Source of the DNA: Stutzerimonas stutzeri
Lineage (GTDB): Bacteria > Pseudomonadota > Gammaproteobacteria > Pseudomonadales > Pseudomonadaceae
Direction: 5' to 3'
DNA length: 64,000 bases
NCBI RefSeq assembly: GCF_002909485.1
Contig: NZ_PPXG01000004.1
Coordinates: forward strand, 124,001 to 188,000
Under the pieces are notes generated by a model, which was not told where the DNA came from, searched no databases, and saw only the letters and a list, made by a program, of their open reading frames with translations. Made by a program: the position numbers and the translations under genes. Positions 9,736 through 19,368 of the stretch are shown here, one piece after another. Every line of letters begins with the position of its first letter. Position 1 is the first letter of the stretch.

Positions 9736-11145
9736 ATGTGGCTTCCTGAACTCATCGACAACGATCAGCCGAGCTATTTGGCATTGGTCGATGCCATTTC
9801 GAAGGCCATCGAGCAGGGCGCACTCAAGCCGGGTGATCGCCTGCCGCCACAGCGGCGACTCGCCTGGGCGCTCGGGCTCAACCCGAGTACCACCATGCAG
9901 GCGTATCGGGAGGCAGCGCGGCGCCATCTGGTGGGCGGCGAGGTCGGTCGTGGCACCTACGTGCTGGCTGGCAGCCGCGAGGCCAGCCTGTTTCTGCTCA
10001 AACAGCCGGATGCGCAGCCAGCGCTGCTCGATCTTTCGACCAACCTGCCGGTTATCGATGCCGAGGACCATGATCTGCAGCGCAGCCTGCTGGCGCTTGG
10101 TGTTTCGACTGATCTTGCCGATTTGCAGGGTTACGCGTCACCTGCGGCCATGCAGCGCGGGCGCCTGGCGGCCAGCCAATGGTTGCGTGGGCGCGGACTG
10201 GAGATGCCTCCGGGGCAGCTGCTGCTTTGTGCCGGTGCACAGCAGGGCGTATTCGCCGCGTTGCTGGGCTTGTGCGAGCCGGGTGAGCCGATCCTGGTGG
10301 AAGCGCTTACTTCCCCCGGGATCAAGGCCGCGGCGCGCCAGTTGCGCCTGCCGTTGCATGGTGTAGCGATGGATGGGCGCGGCATCTTGCCGGAGGACTT
10401 CGATCGCCTGGCCCGTGCCACCGGTGCGCGGGTTGCCGTTCTGACGCCATGCCTGCAGAACCCTACGAGCGTCAGTATGGACCGCGAGCGGCGCGAAGCG
10501 ATCGCCACGCTGGCCCGGCGACACGACTTGCTGGTTATCGAGGATGACGTCTACGGTGCGCTCGGCGCCGAGCCGCCGCTCGCGTCGCTGCTGGTCGAGC
10601 GCAGCGTGCTGGTCGGCAGCTTGTCGAAAACCGTCGCGCCGGGTCTGCGCTTCGGCTTCATCGCGTCGGCCGAGCCATGGCTGGCGCGTATCGATCCGGA
10701 AGCACAGGCCACCGGCTGGGCGCTTTCGCCGCTGTGCCTGCGCCTGGCGAGCGAGTGGATCGAGGACGGCACGGCAGCCCGTCGGCTGGCCTGGCAACGC
10801 CAGCAGATCGAACGACGCTGGCGCATGGCGCGGAAGATGCTTGGGCCACGGGTGCCGGAAGATCCCTCGCCGCATCTGTGGTTACCCGCCCGTGGTCATG
10901 AGGTCGGCTTGCCGGGCCTTGCCCGCGCTGCGAGCATCGAGTGTGCGTCGGCGGACGTGTTTTCCGTCGGTCCCGGCGCGCCGGATGCGATACGCCTTAG
11001 CCTCAGTGCGGCACCCGGGTTGGTAGCGCTGCAGCGTGGGCTCAAGGCGCTTGCCAGCGAGCTTGGCACGATGCGGCAGGCTAATGACCCGACGGCTGCG
11101 CTATCGCTGTCATCGATGAGCAGGCAAGATGTTTCCAACGAATGA
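9736..11145 (+). CDS. MocR-type GntR/aminotransferase-fold transcription regulator
   Basis: About 469 residues: an N-terminal GntR winged-helix domain (about 10-75, with G-D-R-L-P-P-Q-R-R-L-A and N-P-S-T-T-M-Q-A-Y) fused to a type I PLP aminotransferase-fold domain. The PLP lysine is in S-L-S-K-T-V-A-P-G-L-R, preceded by V-I-E-D-D-V-Y-G. MocR proteins bind PLP or an aminoacid-PLP adduct and regulate a nearby gene. The obvious candidate is the divergent threonine-dehydratase-like gene. I chose the ATG at 9736 over an upstream GTG-type start at 9703 because family proteins begin close to it. The end overlaps the first possible start of amn. Confidence 0.88.
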   Translation: MWLPELIDNDQPSYLALVDAISKAIEQGALKPGDRLPPQRRLAWALGLNPSTTMQAYREAARRHLVGGEVGRGTYVLAGSREASLFLLKQPDAQPALLDLSTNLPVIDAEDHDLQRSLLALGVSTDLADLQGYASPAAMQRGRLAASQWLRGRGLEMPPGQLLLCAGAQQGVFAALLGLCEPGEPILVEALTSPGIKAAARQLRLPLHGVAMDGRGILPEDFDRLARATGARVAVLTPCLQNPTSVSMDRERREAIATLARRHDLLVIEDDVYGALGAEPPLASLLVERSVLVGSLSKTVAPGLRFGFIASAEPWLARIDPEAQATGWALSPLCLRLASEWIEDGTAARRLAWQRQQIERRWRMARKMLGPRVPEDPSPHLWLPARGHEVGLPGLARAASIECASADVFSVGPGAPDAIRLSLSAAPGLVALQRGLKALASELGTMRQANDPTAALSLSSMSRQDVSNE

Positions 11146-11159
11146 ACAAGGAATTCAGC

Positions 11160-12632
11160 ATGAATCCAGCCGGTGATACTTTCCGCATTGCCACCAGCGC
11201 CGAAGCTGCGGTGGACTACCTTGCCGAACTCCACGAGCGCGCCACGGGGGCGCTCAATCAGGCACTGAAACGCTACGTTACCAGCCGCACCGAGCCGAGC
11301 GCCCAGGAGCGAAACCTGTTCCGCTACCCGCAACTGCGGCTGATCTACGAGTGCCACGGCGAAGTGCCGGCCTCCACCCGTGCCTACGCCAAGGTGCAGG
11401 CGCCCGGTGTATACAGCGTTACCGTGACCCATCCGGCGGCCTTCCGCGCCTATCTGCTCGATCAGCTCAAACCGCTGATCCAGGACTTCAACGTCACCGT
11501 TGAGGTCGGCATGAGCGACCGCAATATTCCCTATCCCTATGTGATCGAGCAGGGCGATGAGCTGGCCGGCACGGGCGTGACCGCCGCGGAGCTGGCGCGG
11601 GTCTTCCCCAGTACTGACCTGTCGGCCGCCACCGATGACATCGCCGATGGGCTCTACGATTGGGAGCACGCCGACCCTTATCCGCTGGCGCTGTTCGATG
11701 GCGCGCGGGTGGACTTCTCGCTGCGCCGGCTGGTGCACTACACCGGCAGCGACTGGCGTCATGTACAGCCGTGGATTCTGCTGACCAACTACCACCGCTA
11801 CGTCGACCAGTTCATCCGCCACGGCCTGGACATGCTTCGCGACGACACGCGCTTCGTGCGTATGGTGCTGCCGGGCAATGTGGTCATCGATCGCAGCATG
11901 GAGGAGGGTGAGGCGCAGGCGATCATCGGCGGCGTGATGTGGCACCGCTACCAGATGCCGGCCTATCACCTGATGGCCGAGGATGGCCATGGCGTCACGC
12001 TGGTCAACATCGGCGTCGGCCCTTCGAACGCGAAGAACATCACCGATCACCTAGCCGTTCTGCGCCCGCACTGCTGGCTGATGATCGGCCACTGCGGCGG
12101 GCTGCGGCAGTCGCAGTCCATCGGCGACTACGTGCTGGCGCACGCCTACATGCGCCGCGACGGCATTCTCGACCGCGTACTGCCGCCGCACATTCCGCTG
12201 CCAGCACTGGCCGAAGTACAGCAGGCGCTGCAGGATGCCGCCGCGACGGTAACTGGCGAGCAGGGCGAAGCGCTGAAAAAGCGCCTGCGTACCGGCACCG
12301 TGCTGACCTACGATGACCGCAACTGGGAGCTGCGCTGGGCGCAGGAACGACCGTTGATCAACCTGTCGCGCGCCGTAGCCGTGGACATGGAAAGCGGCAC
12401 CATCGCGGCGCAAGGCTATCGTCTGCGAGTACCTTACGGCACGTTGTTGTGCGTTTCGGACAAGCCGCTGCACAGCGAGATCAAGCTGCCTGGCTCGGCC
12501 AATGCGTTCTACGAGCGGGCCGTGACCCAGCATCTGAAGATCGGCATCACCGCACTGGATCTGCTGCGCAGCCAGCTCAACTCGCTGCACTCGCGTAAGT
12601 TGCGCAGCTTCGACGAGCCACCGTTCCGCTGA
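11160..12632 (+). CDS. amn: AMP nucleosidase
   Basis: Hydrolyses AMP to adenine and ribose 5-phosphate. The frame opens at 11142 (ATGA overlap with the MocR gene), but AAGGAA at 11148-11153 is spaced six bases before the ATG at 11160, so I take that start (490 residues). The N-terminal AMN domain is followed by a phosphorylase-like catalytic domain with V-N-I-G-V-G-P-S-N-A-K-N, M-I-G-H-C-G-G-L-R and the C-terminal V-D-M-E-S-G-T-I-A motif. Translational coupling to the MocR gene is likely. Family length matches the E. coli enzyme (484 residues). Confidence 0.93.
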   Translation: MNPAGDTFRIATSAEAAVDYLAELHERATGALNQALKRYVTSRTEPSAQERNLFRYPQLRLIYECHGEVPASTRAYAKVQAPGVYSVTVTHPAAFRAYLLDQLKPLIQDFNVTVEVGMSDRNIPYPYVIEQGDELAGTGVTAAELARVFPSTDLSAATDDIADGLYDWEHADPYPLALFDGARVDFSLRRLVHYTGSDWRHVQPWILLTNYHRYVDQFIRHGLDMLRDDTRFVRMVLPGNVVIDRSMEEGEAQAIIGGVMWHRYQMPAYHLMAEDGHGVTLVNIGVGPSNAKNITDHLAVLRPHCWLMIGHCGGLRQSQSIGDYVLAHAYMRRDGILDRVLPPHIPLPALAEVQQALQDAAATVTGEQGEALKKRLRTGTVLTYDDRNWELRWAQERPLINLSRAVAVDMESGTIAAQGYRLRVPYGTLLCVSDKPLHSEIKLPGSANAFYERAVTQHLKIGITALDLLRSQLNSLHSRKLRSFDEPPFR

Positions 12633-12712
12633 TCCAGGATTCGCCACCGACGCTTTCGCGGGAATGGACGATACTCATAGCCTCATTCCCGCGTCAGCAC
12701 CGGAGGTTCAGC

Positions 12713-12955
12713 ATGGAACAGTCGATCCACGCCTTCCATAACCTGTTCGAGCAGTTGGGCCTGCCCAACGATGATGTCTCGATCAGGCGCTTTATCGAAA
12801 CCCACTCGCCGTTGGCGGAAGACGTCTACCTGGCCGATGCGTCGTTCTGGACGTCGGCCCAGGCGGCTTTCCTGCGCGAGGAAATCCTCGAGGATGCCGA
12901 CTGGGCCGAAGTGGTCGATCGCCTCAATGTCGCGCTGCGTCGGCGCTATCACTGA
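12713..12955 (+). CDS. DUF2789 family small protein
   Basis: 80-residue soluble protein (MEQSIHAFHNLFEQLGLPND...) with the conserved F-I-E-T-H-x-P-L and Q-A-A-F-L-R-E-E-I-L-E-D-A-D-W-A-E-V-V-D segments of DUF2789, a small family common in Pseudomonas with no known function. The ribosome site CGGAGG lies eight bases before the ATG. It is acidic and helical with no membrane segment. It follows amn by 80 bases on the same strand and converges with hupE. Confidence 0.85.
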   Translation: MEQSIHAFHNLFEQLGLPNDDVSIRRFIETHSPLAEDVYLADASFWTSAQAAFLREEILEDADWAEVVDRLNVALRRRYH

Positions 12956-12974
12956 GGCGCTGCGGTGGGCTCAC

Positions 12975-13547
12975 TCAGCTGGCTAGCAACCAGGCGCCCG
13001 TGACTGCCGAGGCAGCACCGGCGATGCGCACCAGTGGCGCGGCGGCCTGCGGCAGGTAACGCACCAACGCGTAACCGGCGGCATGCAGAGCGGCAGTGGC
13101 AACAACGAAGCCGGCCGCATACCCCCACGGGCTGGACAGTTCCGGCAGTTCCAGGCCGTGGGCGACGCCATGGCTGGCGGCGAACAGGGCGGTCAGTGCG
13201 GCGGCGACAACCAGCGGCGGGCGTACCGCCAGTGCCACCAGCAGGCCGAGGGCCAGCACAGATCCGGCAATACCGGTTTCCATCAGCGGCATTTCGATTC
13301 CGGCGAAACCGGCCAGCCCGCCGAGCAGCATGGTGGCGACGAAGGTCAGCGGTAGCGCCCAGCGCGCCTTGCCAGTCTGCTGAGCCGCCCATAGACCCAC
13401 CGCGAGCATGGCCAGCAGATGGTCCAGGCCGAAGATCGGGTGGGCAATGCCGGACATCACACCGGCATGGTCATGCCCGGGGTGCGCCATTGCCAGCGCC
13501 GGGCTGAGTAGCAGGGTGGAGGTGACAAGGATTTTCTGAATGTTCAT
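12975..13547 (-). CDS. hupE: HupE/UreJ-family nickel transporter
   Basis: 190-residue inner-membrane protein with an N-terminal signal-like segment ending in A-M-A-H-P-G-H-D-H and about six further helices. The metal-site signature H-P-I-F-G-L-D-H-L-L-A-M near residue 35 and a later S-H-G-V-A-H-G motif are diagnostic of HupE/UreJ. In urease clusters this family supplies nickel. The start at 13547 is chosen because it gives the signal peptide; the longer in-frame start adds 29 residues without one. It lies 101 bases downstream of ureG on the same strand and is probably cotranscribed. Confidence 0.9.
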   Translation of the reverse strand: MNIQKILVTSTLLLSPALAMAHPGHDHAGVMSGIAHPIFGLDHLLAMLAVGLWAAQQTGKARWALPLTFVATMLLGGLAGFAGIEMPLMETGIAGSVLALGLLVALAVRPPLVVAAALTALFAASHGVAHGLELPELSSPWGYAAGFVVATAALHAAGYALVRYLPQAAAPLVRIAGAASAVTGAWLLAS

Positions 13548-13648
13548 GCGATTTCCTCTGGTTGCATGGCTAAAAGCTGAACCGAGCCGTCGTCGCTCGG
13601 TCGGTTTCCGTTGGTGGGCGAAGCCACGCGTCATAACTCTTGGGTAGA

Positions 13649-14263
13649 TCAGGCTGCGCCGAGCATTCCCTGTTTTTCGATAAAAGCGATGATCTCGTCG
13701 AGCCCTTGGCCGACCTTCTGATTGCTGAAAACGAACGGCTTGTCGCCACGCATCTTGCGGGTGTCGCGATCCATCACTTCCAGCGAGGCGCCGACCATCG
13801 GTGCCAGGTCGATCTTGTTGATCACCAGCAAGTCGGACTTGCAGATGCCCGGCCCGCCCTTACGCGGCAGCTTGTCGCCGGCGGACACGTCGATCACGTA
13901 AATGGTCAGGTCCGACAGCTCGGGGCTGAAGGTTGCCGAGAGGTTATCGCCGCCGGACTCGACGATGATCAGGTCCAGGCCGGGAAAGCGCCTGTTCAGC
14001 TGCTCGACGGCTTCGAGGTTGATCGAGGCGTCTTCACGAATGGCGGTGTGCGGGCAGCCCCCGGTTTCCACACCGATGATGCGCTCGGGCGCCAGGGCCT
14101 CGTTGCGCACGAGGAACTGGGCGTCTTCCTGGGTGTAGATGTCGTTGGTGACGACGGCGAGGTTGTAGCGGTTGCGCAAGGCCTGGCACAGGGCGAGGGT
14201 CAGGGCGGTCTTGCCGGAACCGACCGGCCCGCCGATGCCGACGCGCAGGGGTTGGGTGTTCAT
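13649..14263 (-). CDS. ureG: Urease accessory GTPase UreG
   Basis: 204-residue SIMIBI GTPase that delivers nickel to the UreD-UreF-urease complex. P-loop [10 protein letters not shown] near residue 10, the nickel-binding C-P-H motif in [18 protein letters not shown] and N-K-I-D-L-A are all present. The start at 14263 gives [14 protein letters not shown]. The family normally sits next to ureF, but here 1.02 kb of repeat-rich DNA separates the two genes while keeping their orientation. Confidence 0.97.
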   Translation of the reverse strand: MNTQPLRVGIGGPVGSGKTALTLALCQALRNRYNLAVVTNDIYTQEDAQFLVRNEALAPERIIGVETGGCPHTAIREDASINLEAVEQLNRRFPGLDLIIVESGGDNLSATFSPELSDLTIYVIDVSAGDKLPRKGGPGICKSDLLVINKIDLAPMVGASLEVMDRDTRKMRGDKPFVFSNQKVGQGLDEIIAFIEKQGMLGAA

Positions 14264-14420
14264 GGGTGTTCTCCTCTGGGAGGCGGTGTGGCTGCCTTGG
14301 GGTTGATGCGAAGGGCGTGCCGCTGCCGATTGGGGCAAGGGGGAGTAGAAATCGTTGGGTGATCGATGGTGGCGTACGCAGCGTTGTCAGGCGCCGCGCT
14401 TTCCTCGGCTGGGACTACAG

Positions 14421-14660
14421 GTTGCGCCTTGCACGGCGCGTCACTTTCTCTTGTCTCGCCAAGAGAAAGTAACCAAAGAGAAGGCGACCCCTGCATCCGG
14501 CCCTTCGCTACGCGAAGGGTCCCCTCGCTCCGTCGCCGTTCCAGGGGCACGCTGCGAAGGGCCATCCCTACCGACGGCGGCCCCGACCCATCGCAGCTCT
14601 CGCGGCATTCATGCCGCTCAACCCCCTCCACGGCGACTGCGCTCGGCCTCCTGACGGGGA
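14421..14660 (-). repeat. Dispersed ~250-base repeat, copy A (reverse orientation)
   Basis: When read on the minus strand this stretch matches copies B (14960-15206) and C (40320-40579): an AGGCCGAGCG start, a GAGCGGCATGAATGCCGC hairpin, GGATGGCCCTT, GGATGCAGGGG, then GGTTACTTTCTC and a GCGCC...GGCGCAAC end. It is the most diverged copy. Short open frames in it are on different phases in each copy, so I do not read it as coding. Confidence 0.75.
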
Positions 14661-14685
14661 CTCGCGTCCGAGTTGTCCGTAGGGC

Positions 14686-14800
14686 CGTAGGGTGGGTAAC
14701 GCGAAGCTTACCCACCGTTTTGCAAAGTAATCGGCCATGGCGCGGCAAGAACTTGCTTGTAGCTTGCGGTGGAAAATGCTGCGCAGTTTTCCACCCTACG
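14686..14800. repeat. CGTAGGGTGG/CCACCCTACG inverted-repeat element
   Basis: Outer inverted repeats CGTAGGGTGG (14686-14695) and CCACCCTACG (14791-14800) enclose two internal hairpins, GGTGGGTAA/TTACCCACC (about 14691-14716) and GGTGGAAAA/TTTTCCACC (14768-14795). A 20-base direct repeat, GCTCGGCCTCCTGACGGGGA, flanks the element (14641-14660 and 14808-14827). Related elements occur at 28280, 32375-32478 and 36106. The ureG-ureF gap (14264-15281) holds only this and repeat copies A and B; I see no gene in it. Confidence 0.75.
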
Positions 14801-14959
14801 TCGCTACGCTCGGCCTCCTGACGGGGAGCTGAGTCCGAGGTACCCGGAAGTGGTTGGTTTTGCGCTGCTGCTTTTTTGCTGATCGCACACACGCTTCGCA
14901 AGCTGCTGAGCGTCGGCAGGTTGTCAAATGATGAGAGCAAAGCGCTCTGCGTGCTCTTA

Positions 14960-15206
14960 CTGGCACGGCCTATCAGGCACCTCCAATCGTCCCTTTCAGA
15001 AGGCCGAATGGAATCGCTGCGCAGAGGGGCGAGCGGCATGGATGCCGCGAGAGCCGTGAAGGGCCATGGATGGCCCTTGCGCGGCGACCCTCGGAGCAGC
15101 GATGGAACGAGGGCAGTCGAGCGAAGCGAGACCCGGATGCAGGGGCAAGCGTTTTTGCTTACTTTTTTCGCGTCTGAAAAAAGTGAGTCGCCCAGCAGGG
15201 CGAAAC
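14960..15206 (+). repeat. Dispersed ~250-base repeat, copy B
   Basis: Closely matches copy C at 40320-40579 over its full length: AGGCCGAATGGAATCGC, GGCATGGATGCCGC, GAAGGGCCATGGATGGCCCT, GCGGCGACCCTCGGAGC, GCGAGACCCGGATGC and the terminal AAAAGTGA...GCAGGGCGAAAC. Copy A lies inverted 300 bases to the left, making an inverted pair inside the ureG-ureF gap. Bases 15207-15281 after it show nothing recognisable. Confidence 0.8.
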
Positions 15207-15281
15207 CTAAGGTCAGTGCCGATAACGGCGCCGCGCCGTCTTTGGCAACAGCTGCTGCCAGCATCCAGGGACCAACTCCCC

Positions 15282-15992
15282 TCATGACCTAAACAACCGA
15301 CTGTACTGCCGCTCATGCGCCATGCTGGTCAGCACCAGCCCAAACGGCGCACTACCCCATTCCCGCTCCGGCAGTTCGCTGGCCTCCCGCTGCGCCTGGC
15401 TCAGGACCGGCAACAACTGCGAGGTCAATCGCTGCGCCGCCTGCTGCCCCAGCGGCAGGGTCTTCATCAGCACCGCCAGCTGGTTTTCCAGCCAGCCCCA
15501 GAGCCAGGCGGCAAGGGCATCGGCGGGCGTGATCTGCCAGGCGCGGGCCGCGAGCGCCCAAGCCATGGCCAGGCCCGGTTCTCCGGCAGAGGCAAAGCAG
15601 TCGCGTGCCTGTTGATCGAGTTCCGGCAGACCGTCGAGCAGCTGCGTCAGGGAATAGCCCATCTGCCGGCTTTCAATCTGCAGCTCGCGGGTTTCGCGGC
15701 TGGCGCGGTGCTCGGCGGCGAGCTGTAACAGGCGTGGCCAGTCGTCCTGGGCCGCCGCTTGGCAGTGTGCGAGCAGCAGCGGTGCTTCGAAGCGCGCCAG
15801 GTTGAGCAGCAGCTGATCCTCCAGCCAGCAGCGGGCGCTGGCCGGGTCTGCTACCCGACCGTTCTCCACCGCCATTTCCAGCCCCTGGGAGTAGCTGTAG
15901 CCGCCGATGGGCAACTGCGGGCTGGCGAGCCGTAGCAGCGCCCAGGCGGGATGCAAAAGGCTGCTGGCGGTTGAGGTGGGGTCTGCGTTCAC
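15282..15992 (-). CDS. ureF: Urease accessory protein UreF
   Basis: 236-residue all-helical chaperone that binds UreD-urease and acts on the UreG GTPase during nickel insertion. The family signature L-R-L-A-S-P-Q-L-P-I-G-G-Y-S-Y-S-Q-G-L-E near residue 20 is intact, and the C-terminal M-A-H-E-R-Q-Y-S-R-L-F-R-S is typical. The start overlaps the last four bases of ureE (ATGA), indicating translational coupling. UreG should follow directly but is displaced by repeats. Confidence 0.96.
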   Translation of the reverse strand: MNADPTSTASSLLHPAWALLRLASPQLPIGGYSYSQGLEMAVENGRVADPASARCWLEDQLLLNLARFEAPLLLAHCQAAAQDDWPRLLQLAAEHRASRETRELQIESRQMGYSLTQLLDGLPELDQQARDCFASAGEPGLAMAWALAARAWQITPADALAAWLWGWLENQLAVLMKTLPLGQQAAQRLTSQLLPVLSQAQREASELPEREWGSAPFGLVLTSMAHERQYSRLFRS

Positions 15993-16489
15993 GTACGCAC
16001 GCCGAACTGATGCATACGCGGCGCGTAACTGAACTCTGCCTCACCCGCGTGGGAATGGTGATGACCTCCGCCGTAGGCGCCATGCTCCGGCTGGAACGGC
16101 GCTTCGACAGCCTGCACCGTGGCACCTAGCTGCAGCAGCATGTCCTTGAGCACGTAATCGTCGAGCAGGCGCAGCCAGCCGTCGCCGACCTGCAAGGCGA
16201 CATGGCGGTTGCCCAGGTGATAGGCCGCACGGGTCAGCTCGAAGGCGCTGGCGCAGGTGACGTGCAGCAGCTGCTCGGGGCGTGCGCGTACGCGCACTAC
16301 ACGGCCATCACCGGCGAGCAGGCATTCGCCATCGTGCAGCGGCGGCTGGCCGCGCTCTAGAAATAGACCGACTTCTTCGCCGCTGGTACTGAAGCAGCGC
16401 AGGCGGCTTTTGCTGCGCGCGTCGTAGGTCAGTTCGAGTTCGGCCTGCCACTCGGGGCGGGCTTCGATACGTTGGCGAATTACCAGCAT
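15989..16489 (-). CDS. ureE: Urease accessory nickel metallochaperone UreE
   Basis: 166-residue dimeric nickel-binding protein. The N-terminal peptide-binding domain is followed by the metal-binding domain with Y-H-L-G-N-R-H-V-A (conserved His at the dimer interface) and the conserved D-Y-V-L-K-D-M-L. The C-terminal tail carries G-H-H-H-S-H, a short His-rich nickel site of the kind found in many UreE proteins. It is the first gene of the ureE-ureF-ureG-hupE unit. No sigma54 element like those before ureD and urtA is visible upstream (16490-16650). Confidence 0.95.
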   Translation of the reverse strand: MLVIRQRIEARPEWQAELELTYDARSKSRLRCFSTSGEEVGLFLERGQPPLHDGECLLAGDGRVVRVRARPEQLLHVTCASAFELTRAAYHLGNRHVALQVGDGWLRLLDDYVLKDMLLQLGATVQAVEAPFQPEHGAYGGGHHHSHAGEAEFSYAPRMHQFGVRT

Positions 16490-16652
16490 GTGCAGAGTTC
16501 CGGTCGGATCGTTTCCAGAACAAGAGCAAGTGGCTTGCCAACCGGCCCCATTTATAGCGATCGCGGCGGCTATCGGGCCTGCGTGCCTGATAATGGGGCT
16601 TTGAATGCACCGTTACGGTGCGCATGCGGGTGGCGGGTAAGGTGCGTGCGCC

Positions 16653-17156
16653 TTACTGGTGCAGGTCGCGCACCATATACACCGCAGGGATCTGGTAGCT
16701 GGCCAGGTTGCCGGCCTGGGGTGGGTCGAGTTCGTCGTGGGCTTCGTAGCCCAGGCGCGACCAGAAGCCGGTGGAATCCTGCACGGACACCAGCGCCGAA
16801 TAGCGCAGCTGCGCGGTACCTGCCTGCTGCAGGTTGTGCCGCACCAGTGCCGGGCCGATGCCCCGCCCGGCGGCTCGCCCGGCCACGGCCAAGTCATGCA
16901 GATAGAGGCAATCTGCTTCGCCGTCGCTGCAGAACTCGCCGTCCAGCGGGGTGACCTTGCCCAGACGTGAATGGTAGGCGAACAGGTAACCGCAGACGCC
17001 CAACGCGTCCTCGGCGACCCAGGCCAGCTGCGGAAACGCCGCCAGGCGCGAGCGGATCACCGTCTCGTCTTCCAGTATCTCGGCGGCATAGGACTCTTCC
17101 TGGATCGCCAGGACGGCAGGGATATCGCGTTCCTGCATCGCTCTCAACTGGTACAT
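16653..17156 (-). CDS. GNAT family N-acetyltransferase
   Basis: 167-residue GNAT enzyme that would transfer acetyl from acetyl-CoA to an unknown amine. The start at 17156 (MYQLRAMQERDIPAV) fits the family; the frame opens further upstream without homology. The CoA-binding motif A is D-L-A-V-A-G-R-A-A-G-R-G-I-G-P-A-L-V, preceded by a core strand D-C-L-Y-L-H. The F-W-S-R-L-G-Y-E-A element near the C-terminus is also typical. It lies between ureE and the divergent EamA gene; a link to urea metabolism is not evident. Confidence 0.82.
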   Translation of the reverse strand: MYQLRAMQERDIPAVLAIQEESYAAEILEDETVIRSRLAAFPQLAWVAEDALGVCGYLFAYHSRLGKVTPLDGEFCSDGEADCLYLHDLAVAGRAAGRGIGPALVRHNLQQAGTAQLRYSALVSVQDSTGFWSRLGYEAHDELDPPQAGNLASYQIPAVYMVRDLHQ

Positions 17157-17404
17157 CACGACTTCACTCGAACGCCGCGAAACGCCGCGCGGCTCGGCAA
17201 AAAGCCGGCGATCATACGCCAAATGCCGGTGTTCCGCTTGGCGCAGGGCGGCGTTTCCGCGCTCAGTCAGCTCACGCAGTGGGGCGGACATGGCCGTGGC
17301 GACCCCGTGCGAGCTCGGGTGAATGGTTTCAGCTGATTGGTACAGCGGTGCGACAAGATGACAGGCATAATGGTTAGCCTGCTAACAAGTGGTTGAGGCC
17401 TGCG

Positions 17405-18277
17405 TTGAACGATCACCATCACCCGCTCTACGGCGTTCTGCTGATATTGCTGTCGGGTCTGCTGCTGGCCAGCCATGACGGGCTGGCCAAACACCTCTCG
17501 GAAATCTACCCGGTGTTTCTGGTCATCTGGGCCCGCTACGTCGCGCAGACGGTGCTGATGACGGCGCTGTTCGTGCCGCGCATGGGCCAGCGCGTGTTTC
17601 GCACCCTGCGCCCGTGGCCACAGCTGCTGCGTGGGCTGAGCCTGGTCAGCGTAAGTCTGCTGTTTATCAATGGCCTGCATTTCATCCCGCTGGCCGAAGC
17701 CACCGCGGTGATCTTTCTGACACCGGTGCTGGTGACCATCGCCTCGGCGCTGCTGGGCGAGCGGGTCAGCCGCAGCCAGTGGCTGGCGGTGGGCTTCGGA
17801 CTGCTCGGGGTGGTGATCATCGTGCGCCCCGGTTCGGCGCTGTTTACTCCGGCGGTGCTGCTACCCTTTGGCGCGGCACTGTCGTTCACCGTGTATCAGC
17901 TGGTGACACGGCGTCTGGCCGGTACCGACCACCCGGTGACCAGCAACTACCTGACCAGCCTGGTCGGTTGCGCGACCCTGAGCGTGCTGGTGGTCTTCAA
18001 CTGGCGAACGCCGACGCTGCACGACGCGCTGCTGATGGGCGCGCTCGGCGGCATGGCAATGCTCGGCCACCTCCTGCTGACCAATGCCTTCCGCTTCGCC
18101 AGCGCGGCGACGCTGGCGCCGTTCACCTACGGCCAGATCGTATTCGCCGGAGTAGTCGGCTATGTCGCCTTCGATCACGCGCCGGATACCGGGGCGCTGA
18201 TTGGCATGGCGGTGATCATCGCCAGCGGCCTGTGCATGGCTTATGTGCAGCGCCGCCAGGGGCCGGTCGAAGGATAA
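17405..18277 (+). CDS. EamA/DMT-family transporter
   Basis: About 290-residue inner-membrane protein with ten predicted helices in two EamA repeats, the drug/metabolite exporter fold. No ATG occurs near the N-terminus. The frame offers TTG at 17393 or 17405; GAGG at 17395-17398 is correctly spaced for the second, so I take 17405. Indicative segments are [12 protein letters not shown] (end of first repeat) and R-P-G-S-A-L-F-T-P. The substrate is unknown; relatives export amino acids and metabolites. It is followed on the same strand by the oxaloacetate decarboxylase gene. Confidence 0.85.
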   Translation: MNDHHHPLYGVLLILLSGLLLASHDGLAKHLSEIYPVFLVIWARYVAQTVLMTALFVPRMGQRVFRTLRPWPQLLRGLSLVSVSLLFINGLHFIPLAEATAVIFLTPVLVTIASALLGERVSRSQWLAVGFGLLGVVIIVRPGSALFTPAVLLPFGAALSFTVYQLVTRRLAGTDHPVTSNYLTSLVGCATLSVLVVFNWRTPTLHDALLMGALGGMAMLGHLLLTNAFRFASAATLAPFTYGQIVFAGVVGYVAFDHAPDTGALIGMAVIIASGLCMAYVQRRQGPVEG

Positions 18278-18386
18278 ACGGCGAAAATGTGCCATTCGGC
18301 CGACCAGGCAGCTTCTCAACAACACTGAAATGAAAAGACAGGGCGAATCGACCCTTGCGTGCCCGCATACAACAAACGGAGCCTAT

Positions 18387-19250
18387 ATGCCGCGACTCTC
18401 TCACAACGACCTGCGCCGCAACTTTCGCGAGCTGCTGAACGCCGACCGCTGCTTCCACACCGCCTCGGTGTTCGACCCGATGTCCGCGCGCATCGCCGCC
18501 GACCTTGGTTTCGAAGTGGGCATCCTCGGCGGCTCGGTGGCCTCGCTGCAGGTCCTCGCCGCGCCGGACTTCAACCTCATTACTCTGAGCGAGTTCGTCG
18601 AGCAGGCCACGCGTATCTGCCGCGTCGCTCAGCTGCCGGTGCTGGCCGATGCCGACCATGGCTACGGCAATGCGCTGAACGTAATGCGCACCGTTTCCGA
18701 ACTGGAACGCGCCGGGATTTCCGCGCTGACCATCGAGGACACTCTGCTGCCGCCGAAATTTGGCCGTCGCTCCACCGACCTCATCGGCATGTTCGAGGCG
18801 GTCGGCAAGATCCGCGCGGCGCTGGAGGCGCGGGTCGATCCGGAAATGGCCATCATCGGCCGTACCAATGCCGGGGTGATCGGCTTCGAGGAGGTGATCG
18901 CCCGCGCCCAGGCTTACGAGAAGGCCGGTGCCGATGCGATCTGCTTGGTCGGCATCGAGGACTTCGATCATCTTGAGAGCATCGCCAGCCAGCTCAGCAA
19001 ACCGCTGATGCTGGTCACCTACGGTAACCCCAACCTGCGCGACAACGCGCGATTGGCGGCCCTCGGCGTACGCATCGTGGTCAACGGCCACGCCGCCTAC
19101 TTCGCGGCGATCAAGGCGACCTACGACTGCCTGCGCGAGCAGCGCCAGGTCGACGCGCTGGACCTGAATGCCTCGCAGCTGTCGGTCAAATACTCCACCG
19201 CCGATGAGTACGTCGTCTGGGCTGAGGAGTATATGCAGGTCAAGGAGTAA
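18387..19250 (+). CDS. Oxaloacetate decarboxylase (PEP mutase/isocitrate lyase superfamily)
   Basis: 287-residue TIM-barrel protein of the same length as P. aeruginosa PA4872, which was shown to decarboxylate oxaloacetate. The ATG at 18387 gives [17 protein letters not shown]. Active-site stretches visible are [22 protein letters not shown] (metal-binding Asp pair), T-I-E-D and G-R-T-N-A. It follows the EamA gene by 110 bases and could be cotranscribed, though no functional tie is obvious. In P. aeruginosa the same gene also lies close to the urease locus. Confidence 0.88.
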   Translation: MPRLSHNDLRRNFRELLNADRCFHTASVFDPMSARIAADLGFEVGILGGSVASLQVLAAPDFNLITLSEFVEQATRICRVAQLPVLADADHGYGNALNVMRTVSELERAGISALTIEDTLLPPKFGRRSTDLIGMFEAVGKIRAALEARVDPEMAIIGRTNAGVIGFEEVIARAQAYEKAGADAICLVGIEDFDHLESIASQLSKPLMLVTYGNPNLRDNARLAALGVRIVVNGHAAYFAAIKATYDCLREQRQVDALDLNASQLSVKYSTADEYVVWAEEYMQVKE

Positions 19251-19368
19251 GCCCTTGGGCGCTGGTATGCGCCCGACAGGTTGTTGCGCAGCGGGTCAGC
19301 AATCGCCGCGCGGGCTTCAGCACCAGCGCGCCGCCGCCTCTGCGTCGCTGGACCGGCGACTACCGGGC

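Noticed and set aside
10896..12050. 384-codon minus-strand frame opposite the MocR and amn genes
   Set aside because: Antisense to two well-identified genes.
14260..15285. 341-codon minus-strand frame across the ureG-ureF gap
   Set aside because: Runs through two inverted repeat copies and a hairpin element; no protein-like features.
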